Shown here in pieces: positions 11,451 through 23,554 of a DNA stretch of 64,000 bases. Source of the stretch: Inia geoffrensis. Taxonomy: Eukaryota; Chordata; Mammalia; Artiodactyla; Iniidae. The notes beneath the pieces were generated by a model, which saw only the letters and a list, made by a program, of their open reading frames with translations, did no database searches and was not told the DNA's origin. The stretch's first letter is position 1. The number at the start of each line of letters is the position of its first letter. Position numbers and translations under genes: made by a program. Location: NCBI GenBank assembly GCA_036417435.1, contig CM070918.1:31503523-31567522 (forward strand). Reading direction: 5' to 3'.

Positions 11451-12765
11451 GATAAAGGTTAAAATTCAAGCTAGCTTTCCCAAAGCCTTTGTAATGTTTT
11501 CCTCTAGCCAATAGTACAGTACATACATCTTTGGGGCTTCTTTTATTCTTTCCATAAGCTATACTAAAATGTCTTCCTTCTTATCTTCCATTCTTTCCAA
11601 TAAAGTGAACTCTTATATCCTCCCATCCAGAAAGGAATGAACCAGGACTACACTGGTTGGGTCTATTTGAAGAAATGACAGTAAAGAAACAACTTGTCCA
11701 CTGGATAATTTGATAAAAGTTAAACTCATCTGCAATTTTTAATATCACCTATTTTGTGGGGACCTCTAAAGGCTAAAATATCTAGATAATGAGTTTAACC
11801 ACGCAAAGAGACACGCAATACCACTTACTCCCATCCCTGGGTCTCGTATGTACTTCAGAGTGTCCCCACTCTGGCCTCCTCCAGCCAAAATACCACTGGG
11901 GCTAAGGGGATGGACCTCTGCAGAGCTGTTTCTCCCCTGGATCACATTCCACAAGCCAGGATCCTGATACCCCACGATCAATAAGCCCTGGGTCTGCTTC
12001 CCAGGCTCTGCTTTTCCGAGGGTGAATGGTATCCTCAGTGTGCACACCCCCAGGCCTGAGAGGGAGCTATGGGGAGTTTTGAAGAGGGAGAGACAGAAAT
12101 TAGAGATGAGGCCAGATCGTGCACACTCAAAAGCTGGAGGCTCCCTGCCATGCAGGGGGAAGCTGGAGATGGAGAAGAAGGTGCATAGACTGGGCACCAC
12201 AGGCAGCGCTAGAGATTCATTCTCGGGGAAAGGCCACGTTCCACTGCGCAGCTCTGAGGACTCGTGATGTGTATTTGTCAAGGATAGATCATATTGAACA
12301 GTTTGTTAGCTTGATTACTAATTATGAATATTTAAACATATGGCGTATGTGCCTCCTGTGTCTTTTTTCCTGAGCCCCACAAATGTGACAGTTGAGCCTA
12401 TATCGCTGTAACTATAAACTTATATCATCTTCACTTGCCTGCGTAGGGTGGCACAGCTAATCCCAAAGCACTGATAATCCCCAAGCAAGAGTGGTTCAAA
12501 AGCTTTTCTGTCTGGATTCAGAATTTTGTATTTAAAATTCCATGTATCATCGTGTTTAAATAGAGTATGTAAGTATATAGTATATGTGATATTCCATATA
12601 GCATATAAATTGTGTGTGTATGTATGAAAGGAAAAAGTCTCCATTTTCCTCTGCTCTCTACTCTCTGAACACTCACAATACTTCTGGTCACCAAATACGT
12701 GGGTTCTTTTCCCCACACCAACCAATTCTCTGATAGCAGCAGGGTGTACTGCAATTCAATTCAGT
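11451..12765. other. Unassigned sequence
   Basis: No family is recognised. Overlapping frames on both strands around 11766-12373 (up to 171 codons on the minus strand) lack domains and are considered chance. Confidence 0.45.
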
Positions 12766-12769
12766 CCTA

Positions 12770-13545
12770 ACACTGTCTCCCAGGAGTTAGCACAGACTCC
12801 TCCCTCCAACCCTCCAAGTTAAGGTCTCAGTCCCACAGTACTTCCCCCACTTCAGATGCCAATTTCGAGTCCCGGGTTGTCACTTGTATTTCCGACCAAT
12901 GGACGATGAGTCAGGGATACCCACAACCCCCTCTTTGGGTTCAATAATTTGCTAGAATGTTTCACAGAACTCAGGAATACAGATTATTATAAAGGATATG
13001 ATAAAGGTAACATGAACAGCCAGATGGAGAGGTACATAGAGTGAGGTCTAGAAGGGTCCCAAACACAGGCATTTCTTTCCCTGTGGAGTTGGGGTGAGTT
13101 ACCCTCCTGGCACGTGAATGCATTCACCAGCCCAGAAGTTCTCCAAACTCCACAGTTCAGGGATTTTTATGGAGACTTCATCTCATAGGCATGAATATTA
13201 ACTCAATCTCCAGCCCTCTCTCCTCCCCATAGGCTAGTGGGTGGTGCTAAAAGTTCCAAGCGTCAGATAATTGCTCTTTCTGGTGAGCAGCCGCCGTCCT
13301 GCAGCCCTCCAGGAGCCCATTAAGAGTCACCTCACTAGAACCAAAGATTCTCCTATCGCTCTAGAAATTCCAAGGGACTAAGGAGCTCTGTGTCAGCAAC
13401 CAAAGTCAAAGACCACATACCGGAACAAAAGACTCTCCTAACACCTTTATCACACTTAGGAAATTTCGAAGGCTTTAGGAGCTCTGGCTAGAATTGGGAT
13501 GACCCCAAAACATATATTTCTTATTATATCATTATATCACTATAG
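12770..13545. repeat. Probable ancient LTR-like repeat
   Basis: The text 'aacagccagatggagaggta', 'gtctagaagggtcccaaaca', 'ctgtggagttggggtgagtt' and 'ttccaagggactaaggagct' closely resembles a widespread mammalian LTR family whose name I cannot fix. The last part repeats locally: 'gaaattccaagg...ctaaggagctctg' at 13363-13393 and 'gaaatttcgaagg...tttaggagctctg' at 13461-13486. Orientation is not assigned. Confidence 0.5.
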
Positions 13546-15228
13546 ATAAATGATTAAATGGTCTTTGAAAGCCCATCTATGTTCCAAATCATGTTTGCTT
13601 CAGAAAAGAGAATACCTTGTGATCACTTGAAGTATGAGAGTTAGGAGTCTTAGCAATCAGGAGAAGCAGGCACTACACATCACCAACCGAAATTCTCTCT
13701 GTGGAGGTAACGAGAGTTGGCTCTAATATGATGTATATTTTGGTTCTATTAAATACCTTGCAGAATGAAATGGCCTGTGTAGGATATCACCAAAAATGTC
13801 TAGAGCCACCTGCAGATAAACAAGAAACATCTAACCCCTGAGGTGTCTGGAAAGAAATATGCCCTGCCTTGTAAGCTGTAGAGCCATGCCTCACACGGAG
13901 TTCAGTTCCTCCACTCAAAGTTTCCTGGAGCCCTCCCCATTCACTCTTTTCCTCTAAACAAAGGTGGGAGGTACAGAATGGATGGCACAAAGATCAAAAA
14001 CTACAGGGAACCTTGAACAAACTAAGGACTTCAAGGAAATAGTGCACTCTGCTGCTGTAGTTCTGTAGGAAATAAGAGAAGTATGTCATTTCAGGGCTGT
14101 GTTTTAACATGAAAAATGACCCATATTCTTTATCCATTAAACTATTAGTTTAATTTATATAATAATAATATAAAAAATAATATAAATAACTGTGAAGTTC
14201 TATTGGTTTCATTTCTTCCAGAAAAAAATTGAGAAGAGGAAAATATAACATACTGGACTCTAAGATCAAGCTAATTAAAATTGTAAATGCCAATAATGAT
14301 ACCTGACGTTTCTTTTCAACAATAACGAATTATTGTAAGCACTCCCCCAATAGCTATTAAATCTACCTCTACAAACCTCATTTTTTCACATTTGGAATAT
14401 CTAACACAGATCATTTGTCCTAGCCCCTTCCATTAGTCTATGTATAAATATATATTCAGGGAATGGTATGGCTTATGTTTTGTCTAATTAGAGTATCACA
14501 TTCCATGTTGAAAGCAATATTAAGTTACATTTAGGAAAACCAGAATTTATATGTTAAAAAACCAGAATAAAGCTACACATCTGGTATATTTTAGTCGTGG
14601 GATATGTAATATTTCTATCCTTCCCAAATTCTGTCTACTGAAAATCAAAATGAACAACTTTAGGAAGTGTTTCCTTTCTGTTGAAACTTGAGGCCTAAAC
14701 AGACTGCTTGGTGAATGGATTAAAAATATAGGTGGAAAAATCAAAAATTATTGGAGCGAGGAGATTAGAGCCTAAGGAAGAAGTGACGTGGTTCTGAAGG
14801 GTCAGGGGGCACATCTTGGGATACATGGGGCCTGGAGGAAGTCTACTGAAAACATCCCAGAGGAACAGCCAGCAGTGAGTACAGGATGCTGGAAGGTGAA
14901 CCGACCTAAAGACAGGACCGGGAGGTAGGCTGCAACAGCTCTGTGCTGGAAGTGTGAAGCGGGCTTCCTTCTGGTCCTCGTTGCTTACTCCAGGCTCTCA
15001 CAATCTTGTTGAGTGGGACAGTCACCAAGCAAAGGAAGGCTTTCCTTGGTAGAAGGAAGTATGTACCTCTACTGGATTGTGTAAACTCTCCAAAATAAAT
15101 TGGGCAAGGGCCATTCAATAGAACAGGAATATTTCAGTATTTGTCACCAAGTGGCACTCAAGGAGCAGAAGGACGATGAGGGAGCAACATTTTATGAGTC
15201 CAGATTTATTGATAATCTTGAGATGTCT
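13546..15228. other. Unassigned sequence
   Basis: About 1.7 kb without a recognised family. It has AT-rich patches at 14150-14190 ('taataataatataaaaaata') and nothing that supports a gene. Confidence 0.45.
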
Positions 15229-15229
15229 T

Positions 15230-15370
15230 GTTTACTCATGATGAGAAACTTGTGAGAAAGCAACTGTGCTAATTCCCATCTCGCAGATGAGAAAATCGAG
15301 GCTTGGGGAGGTCTAATGAAATCTTTTCAAGAAAATACATTTAGTAAATGGCAGGAATACTTCCGCAGGG
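15230..15370 (-). repeat. MIR fragment
   Basis: 'attcccatctcgcagatgag' then 'aaaatcgaggcttggggagg' is the reverse complement of the MIR 'cctcagtttcctcatctgtaaaatggg' segment. Confidence 0.6.
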
Positions 15371-15429
15371 TCTTTTCACCTAATATTCCCTCTCCCCGGA
15401 AGGACAGCTCCTTTTCACGGGTCTGCTTC

Positions 15430-15700
15430 TGCATCAGAGTCCCTCCCTGTCCAACCTTGCTGAAGTATCTCCCTATGTGCTCTGCCCACAGCCCATCCAC
15501 TCTGCACCACACTCATGGTCTCCTTCCCTTCTCAGCACTCCTCTCTCTGAATTCTTTTCTGTATGTCCGTGCTTTCTGGTGAACTGTCAGTCAGCTTGAC
15601 TAGAATGCCAACTCCTTAAGTACATGTCAGTATCCCCAAGACCTAAATATTGGCTACTCACTTATTGAATAAATGAGTGAATGAATGAATGAGAGAGGTT
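15430..15700 (+). repeat. L2 3' end
   Basis: It includes 'ctagaatgccaactccttaa' near 15600, 'gtatccccaagacctaaata' and a final 'ttgaataaatgagtgaatga' with GAAT repeats at 15665-15690, as in the L2 terminus. Confidence 0.75.
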
Positions 15701-16044
15701 TCTAGCTCAGGTTTATCTAACTCTGAAACCTGAGCTTAATCTACTCCACAAGGCTGGCTGGCTCTTTTGACAAGAGCTCAGAGGCTTTGAAGTAAGTGAT
15801 ACATTGGGAACAATTGTTGTGACAGCATTCTGGAAGGTTGGTGGGGGGTTATTAGCACTTTTTCCTTGCCCAGAATTTCTGTTAGTGCCATGTGACCAAA
15901 AGAGTCCACTCTGAAAGTCAAGGGAAATTGGGATGATGAAAAAATGTCACCTAGAGTCAAAAATCCCCCAGGAAAGAAGAAAAAGAATAAGAACACAAGA
16001 AAGCCTCTCTTTGTCCCCATTTAGTTCAGCCAGGTAACAGCTAA

Positions 16045-16245
16045 TACTATTTATTTCAATTTTGGGGGCAGTTGTTATGTGCCAGTCACAACGCTAAGCC
16101 TTTAGGGCATGCATTATCTCATGTACCTGACCATCGCAACAACACATCAAAAACTGCTACTATTGGAAACGGAAGCTCAAAGACATTAAGCAACTTGGCC
16201 AAGGTCATACAGTTACTGAGTAGCTTGCTGAGACTCTAACAGGTG
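16045..16245 (-). repeat. MIR element
   Basis: 'gttatgtgccagtcacaacg', 'gcattatctcatgtacctga', 'agcaacttggccaaggtcat' follow the reverse-complement MIR order from tail to core across about 200 bp. Confidence 0.8.
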
Positions 16246-16915
16246 GTGTGTTGTCTCCAATGCCTGTGATGGTCTGAAGTGCTGGGAATTCCTCAGATCC
16301 ATCCCAGTGAGGATGAAGGAGCAGAAAGAGGAGTGGAAGAAGGAGATACTCCAAGTAGAAGACCACGGTGGACAACTTAACGAAGATCTTAACAGCACAA
16401 GTACTGCTGCATCTAGACGGACTTCTCAGCTGTGCCCCAAACCCATAGTATGGAATTGGTCTACAGAGTCAAAAAACAGAATAGAAGCAGCTGTTAAATA
16501 GATTTGGCTATAGCTCATTCTTAGCTTATTGCTTCCCAATCAGGGGATCCCAACCAAGCTTTTTGTAAATCTTTGGCCATCAACCAGGAATTTTGGTTCT
16601 GGACATTAAAAAGAATTCTTCAGTGACTCCCCCCAAAAATAAAGAGGCAGCCCTCAAATTGAATGGAGTTCCAGTTCTCTAGTCTGTGTGGACTGGGACA
16701 CAATTGAATCTAGGTTTATTGTCTGCCCATGGCTTAGCTGGCCGCACATGTCTCTGGAAATGGTTTTCCCAGAAGCCCAAGGTAAATGGTGCTATGGGCA
16801 ATCCCTGTGTAATCCCTGTGCCTTCTAGCCGTCCCCCCGAAAATGCATATTTGTCTCATTCATCCTCCACTTCATACCCCTGTGGCCCTACCAGGTGCAG
16901 GAACATAACTCATAA
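16246..16915. other. Unassigned sequence
   Basis: No family is recognised in about 670 bp. Short frames of 64-79 codons are not credible genes. Confidence 0.45.
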
Positions 16916-16919
16916 GAAA

Positions 16920-17560
16920 TATTAACATTAGCTGTTTATCATGGAGCTTGCAAAACAGAAAAGCAATAAAAGTGCAGGCACACTCACTCAATTACCATTG
17001 AAATAGATATCACAAAAATTATTCAGTGTCAGAAATCTAATTTTGTATGATATTTCTATATATTTCCACTGCTAATTTTTCTTCCCTCCAGTATTAGTGA
17101 ATTAATATGCTTCAAATGCCCCTCTAGCTACCCTGGGGAAAAAAAATACTACTTATTTAGTTGAGCTACCCAAATCCATTAGACAAATTTCCTTTACAGC
17201 AAAGCATTGATGAATGAAATGTCTCATGCTAATGTAAGAATAATCAATTTAGAATGCTTATGACAATTAACAAAGCTGAAGATACGCCTTGAAGGCTCCA
17301 TGCTTTGTCAGCCCTGATTTGGATTAAACTTGCACTAATGGGATCATTTTTCTTCCTAAAGGTATTCTTTTTAGGCAGACCTATCAATTAATATGAATTA
17401 TGCATGTATAAAAGTACTAATGTCATTAATTAGACAAATTAATTTTTGTGATGCAGTGGATAGACTAACACTAGATTATATGTGATAACTTCCCCACGGC
17501 GCCCACCGATTTGAAATAAATGAATAGTTTATATTTGTGTGCTTTCCAACGACTCAGTTG
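16920..17560. promoter_or_regulatory. Candidate conserved non-coding element (possible enhancer)
   Basis: About 640 bp with no visible repeat, dense in homeodomain-type words. Examples are 'tcaattaatatgaattatgc' (17384-17403), 'attaattagacaaattaatt' (17425-17444), 'caattaacaaag' near 17264 with a SOX/TCF-like AACAAAG, and an octamer-like ATTATGCAT at 17397-17405. This composition is typical of deeply conserved developmental enhancers. The call rests on composition only; no alignment was possible. Confidence 0.35.
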
Positions 17561-18565
17561 GGATTAATCAGTCCGGTCTGTGGGCAGGAGACGGTTGAGA
17601 TGCTGCATATCCTTGATGGTCTTCTCAATCAGAGGGGTCACTCCTGAGACAGCAGAGCCCAGATTTCAACAGGGAGAAACTTTGGAATAATCCTAATACA
17701 GGGTCATGGGGGAAATTAGTAAACTGTAACCATTTGTTCCAGCAAGCTTTTATTGATCATCTTTCCCAAATTTACATGCTGTTGTCCAAGTGGGCTAAGA
17801 AACAAGTAAAGCTCAGGAGATAAACAGTAGGGAAAGGGGCATTTTCCGATTGTTAATTTGGCAGGCATAGCTCATTTATGTCGGTCAAATTTGACTGGTA
17901 CAATATTTACCTTCTAACTCTGGATCTAAGTTATAACTCCTTAATTAGTGTTAGTTACACTCATTCTCAAATCCTTTAAGACTCTGATTTCCTCAAGCCT
18001 AGTACATCATCTGAAGTGTATGACAATGAGAACCATTTGAAGTCCAATATTTGTAGGTGTAAACATCACCTTCTTCATCCATATTGCAAAAGGCTTTTGA
18101 CTACAACTTAGTGAACACCACTAGGAAAGCAAATCCAAAATTATATTACTCCTTTTACACCTTTCTACTCTTTTAGTCTTTGTTTTGCAGGAACTTGAAA
18201 CATGGGTCTATTTTACATTTTGTACCTGGAATGATTGATGACATATCCTAAAGTCAAACTAGGTCATCCCACCAGGGCAAAGCTGGCAGGAATTAAAGCA
18301 AGCTGATGCGACCTAGGTAATGTCTCAAAGCTGGGTACAAGAGGTCAAACGTGCTCTCTTATTCAAGGTTCATACAGTTACTGCTGGGATATGGTAACAG
18401 CTCAATAAATGCAGGTTGAAAAAAGTGAGTAAAAGTATTCATTTTGCTAAAGACTTGACATGGGTTCTAAAAACAAGGGGCACCACAGACATGCAGAGGA
18501 CATTTATGCTATACTCTAAGTGTTCTTTGTTACATCAAGGATGGCATGACATGTCCATGGAAAGC
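17561..18565. other. Unassigned sequence
   Basis: About 1 kb with no recognised repeat or gene. Confidence 0.45.
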
Positions 18566-18574
18566 AAGCTCTTT

Positions 18575-18705
18575 AGGACAGAGGGTCCTGGGTTCAAATC
18601 ATGAATCTACCCCATTTGGCTGGGTGACCCTGGGGGTCCAGTGTTGCCTCACTGGGCTGTTGTGAGGCTTCAGTGGTGTGTGATTAGCAATACGATGTAG
18701 TACCT
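18575..18705 (+). repeat. MIR fragment
   Basis: 'ggtcctgggttcaaatcatg' then 'ctgggtgaccctggg' is the MIR 5' core (tRNA-derived part plus 'gctgtgtgaccttgggc'). Confidence 0.7.
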
Positions 18706-18939
18706 GTGAGCCTTCCACAAGAAGAATCAGTGTCTTTACTACTTGGAGCAAGGTACCAAAGGCAATGGCAACCTCTTAGGGAAAATGTTGCAATTGCCTA
18801 TAACTAAATACCTTCTTGGACAAATGCACTGAGTAGTAGTAAGATGGACTCAAGCTCCAGTAAGAAGAAGTGGGATGGTATCCTATCCTCTCATTCAATT
18901 CTGATCGCATTTTCATCTTTTTTGGTAAGAGGGAGGTAA

Positions 18940-19200
18940 GAGAGGAAAAAGTGATTAAGGCAATTGAACCTGGGGCAGACTACCTGCGTTCAAATTTCAC
19001 TCCCACCATAAAGCAGCAGTGTAAGCTCGAGCAACTTGTTGAACCTCTTGACACTTCCTTTCCTTGTCTGTAAAATGATGATAATGGTAGGGTTAATTCT
19101 GAAAAACGGATTAAATGAATTAAAACTTACAAAGTGCTCAAAACAAGGACTGTGACATAATAGATAACAGCACACACACAAGTAATCAATAAATAAAATT
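18940..19200 (+). repeat. MIR element, 3' half captured in a tandem duplication
   Basis: 'cctgcgttcaaatttcactc', 'gagcaacttgttgaacctct' and 'cttgtctgtaaaatgatgat' follow MIR order from the tRNA-like head to the core. From 19086 on, the element is part of the 211-bp duplicated unit. The right part of that unit ('aacctcattttacagatg') resembles a MIR core read in reverse, so two MIR remnants abut here. Confidence 0.7.
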
Positions 19201-19507
19201 ATTTGGCATCCATTGTGCTCTAGATGCTTTATTTAATTTAAACTTCACTACATCCTCGTGAGGTTTGTATAAATAACCTCATTTTACAGATGGGGTGGTA
19301 GGGTTAATTCTGAAAAATGGATGAAATGAATTAAAACTTACAAAGTCCTCAAAACAAGGACTGTGACATAATAGATAACAGCACACACACAAGTAATCAA
19401 TAAATAAAATTATTTGGCATCCATTGTGCTCTAGATGCTTTATTTAATTTAAACTTCACTACATCCTTGTGAGGTTTGTATAAATAACCTCATTTTACAG
19501 ATGAGGA
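19086..19507. repeat. 211-bp tandem duplication (two copies)
   Basis: Copy 1 is 19086-19296 and copy 2 is 19297-19507, offset exactly 211 bp. I count five substitutions in about 210 aligned bases. Two are C-to-T at CpG sites (aaaCGG to aaaTGG; ctCGtg to ctTGtg). No indels separate the copies. The low divergence points to a lineage-specific duplication, or to an assembly artefact. Confidence 0.93.
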
Positions 19508-19889
19508 GCTAACTAACTGGGGACTGCAGATACTGAGCCCTCACCCTCCAGCCATGTGTCTAATCTCCCCACTCTTACTGTTCACTGTGGTCACCAGGAC
19601 TCTACGATCATCCCCAATATTTTCTGGAGGAGGAGAACCAGCAGTTTGTGGAAGTCAAGCCTGCAACTGTGAAAGGAACCAATCTTGTCTAGACCAGCAA
19701 AATGAGGGTGGGCTGTGACCATGAAGGGCCTCACTTTGTAATATCCATCCAAAAGATTAGCTCCCAGAGGTGAAATGCAATCATCCAAATCATTTTTGAA
19801 ACCTTCTACACAGTCTATGATGTCAGATACACTTTTTAGAATGTTAAGTTCTTAGAGCAGGTACTTTTATTTTCCTGTCTAGTCATGGT

Positions 19890-20265
19890 CTTGGTTTAGG
19901 GATGGTCATGTTACTCAAAACAGGCCAATGATACTAAACTCCTGGACTTTGTTGAAACTGGGAACTGTAAGCTTGGAGCTGAAGGAGACCAATTCTCTCA
20001 GAGGGTCTGCCTGAGAATGAAGCGCATAAAAAAAAGCAGAACTAAGAGATGGGGGCAAGAGAATAAATCCTCATAACGTTATTTGAACCCCAGAACATAT
20101 CCATACCTGAAGCCACCTAACATTGGACTCCTCAGTTATGTAAACAACTGAATTACCATTTTTGTTTACACTAGTTGAAATCAAGTTTCTGTCACTTGCA
20201 TCTGAGAGAAATGGTAACAATACAGGAAAAAACACCCAGAAACAAACATTAATAATATCAACCAA
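19890..20265 (+). repeat. Probable MaLR-type LTR remnant
   Basis: Wording such as 'gtaagcttggagctgaagga', 'agagatgggggcaagagaat', 'acctgaagccacctaacatt' and 'caagtttctgtcacttgcat' matches an old LTR whose end reads 'gggtttctgtcacttgcaaccaaaag'. I assign it to the MLT1-like group with low certainty. Confidence 0.45.
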
Positions 20266-21000
20266 CATCAATGGCTTCTAACAGCAGGGTTTGACACTCA
20301 CTTGAATTCGCTAATTCCCTAAAACATTCCCAGAGGCTCGTTCTTTGGATAAATGTACCTTATAGATTTTCTTTTTCCTGAATTCTTGGCTACCAGATCA
20401 CTTTAGACACAATATTATAAACAATGTTTTAGTAAGATTTGTTAATGTCTCTTTTGGTTGTTCTTGCAAAGGTGGTCACATAACTTCTTTATTCAAATGT
20501 GGGGTAGGGTTTCCTGGAAGAATAAAATTGCCACTGATCCAGATGGCTTAGTCACAATGGACGAGATCTTCAAAGGAAATGGCTACTTAGGAACCAGTGT
20601 CCACTGATGTCTACACTTCTTCCCCCCTCAATATAATTTAGGGATCAATTAAACTCACGATAGTCTCCACTTTATAATTAATCTGAATATGAAAATTTTC
20701 CTGTGATTCTGAAAAGTGAACAGTAAACATGTTCCATTGACTGCTTGAGGGAGTCATCAATAAGATCAACCAGGTTTCCTTCAGTCATTCGTTTCATCCT
20801 GTCTGAGCAAGTTTTGAGCAATACACTTGTTTCCTTCCTTGTCTCCATGACATCCTGAGGGCATCATCACTTGGCTGTAAGGCAGGTGGACAGCTCTAAA
20901 GCCATAAAAGATTTGGATCAGCAAGGCCCTTCGGATACAAAGCTCGACCAAGATCCTTTCCATTCTCTGACCATTTTTACTTTCCCTAAAACTTCAAAAC
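20266..21000. other. Unassigned sequence
   Basis: No recognised family or gene in about 735 bp. Confidence 0.45.
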
Positions 21001-21004
21001 AGGG

Positions 21005-21400
21005 TTGTGGTTAACACTGTGGTCTTTGGAGTCTTATGACCTGAACAATATCCTTGCTTTATCATTTCTTAGATGCAGGCAAGTCACTTAATCCGCATAT
21101 TATCTATACAATGGAGATAGTGATAAGAGAGAGTTAACACATTCATTTGACCAACTTACTGAGCATTAACTATCTACTAACAAGCCAGGCACTCTTTTAT
21201 GTGCCTTGAGATACAAGGAACAAAAGAGACAAAATTCCTTGCTCTCATGAAGTTGATATTCTAGTCCATCTCGTCATGATATTGAGAGGATTCAATGAAA
21301 TAATGCCTATGAAATGCTTAGCAATGTGCCTGGCACACAGTAAATGCTCAAGAAGTGTCAGCCTTTGTTGATGTTATTATTGCTAGTTATAGTTAGTTAA
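21005..21400 (+). repeat. MIR element split by an L2 fragment
   Basis: The MIR head and core run from 'gtggtctttggagtcttatg' to 'tatacaatggagatagtgat' (to about 21125). The MIR resumes at about 21278 with 'gagaggattcaatgaaataa' and 'gcaatgtgcctggcacacag', ending near 21400. The intervening segment is L2. Confidence 0.75.
21138..21275 (-). repeat. L2 fragment nested in a MIR
   Basis: 'aacaagccaggcactctttt' followed by 'ttccttgctctcatgaagtt' and 'gatattctagtcc' is reverse-complement L2 3' text ('ggactagaatgtaagctccatgagggcaggga'). It divides the surrounding MIR at the expected point. Confidence 0.75.
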
Positions 21401-22550
21401 GTCCTCATAACTGCTGTGATGAGGATATATTTCTCCCACCTGGCACTGCCTTCTGCTGAAAGCTCAAATTCCCAATTCCCAGGCTGCATCTTTTCAAAAG
21501 AGGCTCCAAACCTAAATGTCAGTCATTTTTGCCAGAGTCTCTCCAAGCTCCCAGAAGACTTGATGATTCCTTCACTAACTCACTGCAGTGAAAGTTTCCT
21601 TCCCCAAAAGCATCCCACTGTGTGTGTATGTGCTCTGCGCAGAAGAAATAGCACAGCATGGGGTGTATCCAAAGGAAAAGGAAGAGAGACATTAACTCAA
21701 CAAGTGCAAGCGCTCCTTGTAGACTAAAGGGAATCACAGGGTTTGAGGAAGCCACATGAGGCTCAGCTCTCACTGCCTTTCTGTCCAAGAGTGTGCTTCC
21801 CAGCTAAACACTCACTATGCAAAATCCAGGGATCTCCATGCTGCTCAAGTTGGTGACATGGTGTATCAACTAGGGTTCTTTGGTTGCAAGCATCAGAAAC
21901 TAACTCCAGCTGGTATAAAGCAAAAAGGGAAATAATTGGTAGACCATGTGGTAGTTCCCACAAACCACAGAAAAGCTGAAGTACTGGGGTAAATATTATA
22001 CAATGATCCCAGCAGGGATCTGACTAGCAAAAGCTAATGAATTGTCTCTTCCAGGAATTCCCTCAAATGGAAATTATTCTTTTGTTAGTGGTTAGTTTAT
22101 TCAGTTATGGTCGATTCATCGCCCATAACTACTCCAAGTGCAAATAAATGTATAATCTATTGCCTTCAGCACCATCTTCTAGTGTTCACCATTGGGTTTC
22201 TCAATGACTGGAAAGAAAATGCGAACGGTTACATCCTTGACTTAGCTTACTCTCATTTCAAGGGAAAAATATGGGCAAAGTTGTTTTGTTTTTGTTTTTG
22301 TTTTAAACTGCAACCTGTATCATCCTGGTCAAAACATTAACATGAAAGAGATATTTTTGGAGGTAAGACTTAGATGGTCCTGATGATGGAAGGTGGTCTC
22401 TAAGCTTTGTGCTCCTTCTGTCTGCTCTTCCAGCAGCAATTGGTTCTCAGCATTCCCCATAAGGAAGAAATGCCATTTTTCCATCAAGCCCTATGGAAAT
22501 CTGAACCACGGGGACTTGAATTGTTAACCTTTATCCATACTCAACATTTT
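21401..22550. other. Unassigned sequence
   Basis: About 1.1 kb with no recognised repeat. Opposite-strand frames of 103 and 89 codons at 21416-21788 are overlapping and considered chance. Confidence 0.45.
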
Positions 22551-22552
22551 GT

Positions 22553-22816
22553 TCTTTTTAATAAACTTTTTATTGAAGTATAACAGAGAAGATAATACAT
22601 AAATCATACATGTACAGCTCAATAACTTTTCTCAAAGGGAGCACACCTGTGTGATCACTATTCAGATCAATAACTGAATCATGGTCAGAACCCCAGAAGT
22701 CCCCTGTATACTCCTCCAAGTCAAAACTCACCCAAAGCAACCATTTTCTTGACTTCTTACAACACAGATTTATTTAATCTGTTTTTAACATGTATAAAGG
22801 GAATCACATAATAGGT

Positions 22817-22858
<42 letters not shown>

Positions 22859-23480
22859 TGGCTTTTTTTCATTCAAAATTGTGTTTCATCCATAGTTTTC
22901 ATCCATGTTTTTGAATGTAGCAAGAATTAGTTCACTTTCCATTGATGTAAAATATCTCATTGTATGAATATAATACCATTTATTTTTCCATTTTACTGTT
23001 TGTAAGTTTGTTTTCCAATTTCTAGCTACTAAGGATGCTGTTATGGACATTCCTGTCCATACCTTGTGCACATGTGTATGTGTCTCTGTTAGTTATATAC
23101 CCAACAGAGGAATTTCTAAATCCTAAGTTAAATGTGTATTCAACTTCAGTAGAGATCACCAGTTTTCAAAAGTGGTTGCATCAATATACACACCCATCCC
23201 AATGTAGGAAAATATCCATTACTCCACATTTTCATCAACATTTAGCATTTTTAGGCTTCCTAATTTTAGCCATTCTGGGGTATGTAGATGTATCTCATTG
23301 CAGTTTGAAGTTGCATTTCTCTAATGACTAAGGAGGCTGATAGTTTTTAATATGCTTATTGGCCATTTGAATTTCCTCTTTCATAAGGTGCCTATTCACC
23401 TTTTTTCACATTATATTAAATTCGGTGTATTTTAAATTGTCAGAATAACTTCTTGTTATCCTTTTATTCCTGATATCAGT
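22553..23480 (-). mobile_element. Old L1M 3' region
   Basis: The 3' end is at the left ('ataaactttttattgaagta'). It is followed by 3'UTR, a (TG)n tract, then ORF2 C-terminal text ('ttccattgatgtaaaatatc', 'tcattgcagtttgaagttgc' near 23297). Near 23400-23480 the text jumps to wording of a more 5' part of L1 ORF2 ('attcctgatatcagtgattt'). That suggests either a large internal deletion or two joined L1 pieces. Confidence 0.75.
22819..22857. repeat. (TG)n microsatellite
   Basis: About 19 uninterrupted TG units lie within the L1M 3'UTR. Confidence 0.97.
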
Positions 23481-23488
23481 GATTTGTG

Positions 23489-23489
<1 letters not shown>

Positions 23490-23539
<50 letters not shown>

Positions 23540-23540
23540 G
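23490..23540. repeat. (TG)n microsatellite at the L1M/Tigger junction
   Basis: About 24 uninterrupted TG units sit where L1 text stops and the Tigger remnant starts. Frames reading through it give artefactual (TH)n or (CV)n peptides. Confidence 0.97.
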
Positions 23541-23554
23541 TGGCTCCTCAAGAC

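Noticed and set aside
11766..12281. 171-codon open frame on the minus strand
   Set aside because: Overlapping plus-strand frames are open too. No recognisable domain; likely chance in a GC-richer patch.
19086..19507. CRISPR-like direct repeat
   Set aside because: Only two long units with no spacers, in a mammalian genome; it is a simple tandem duplication.
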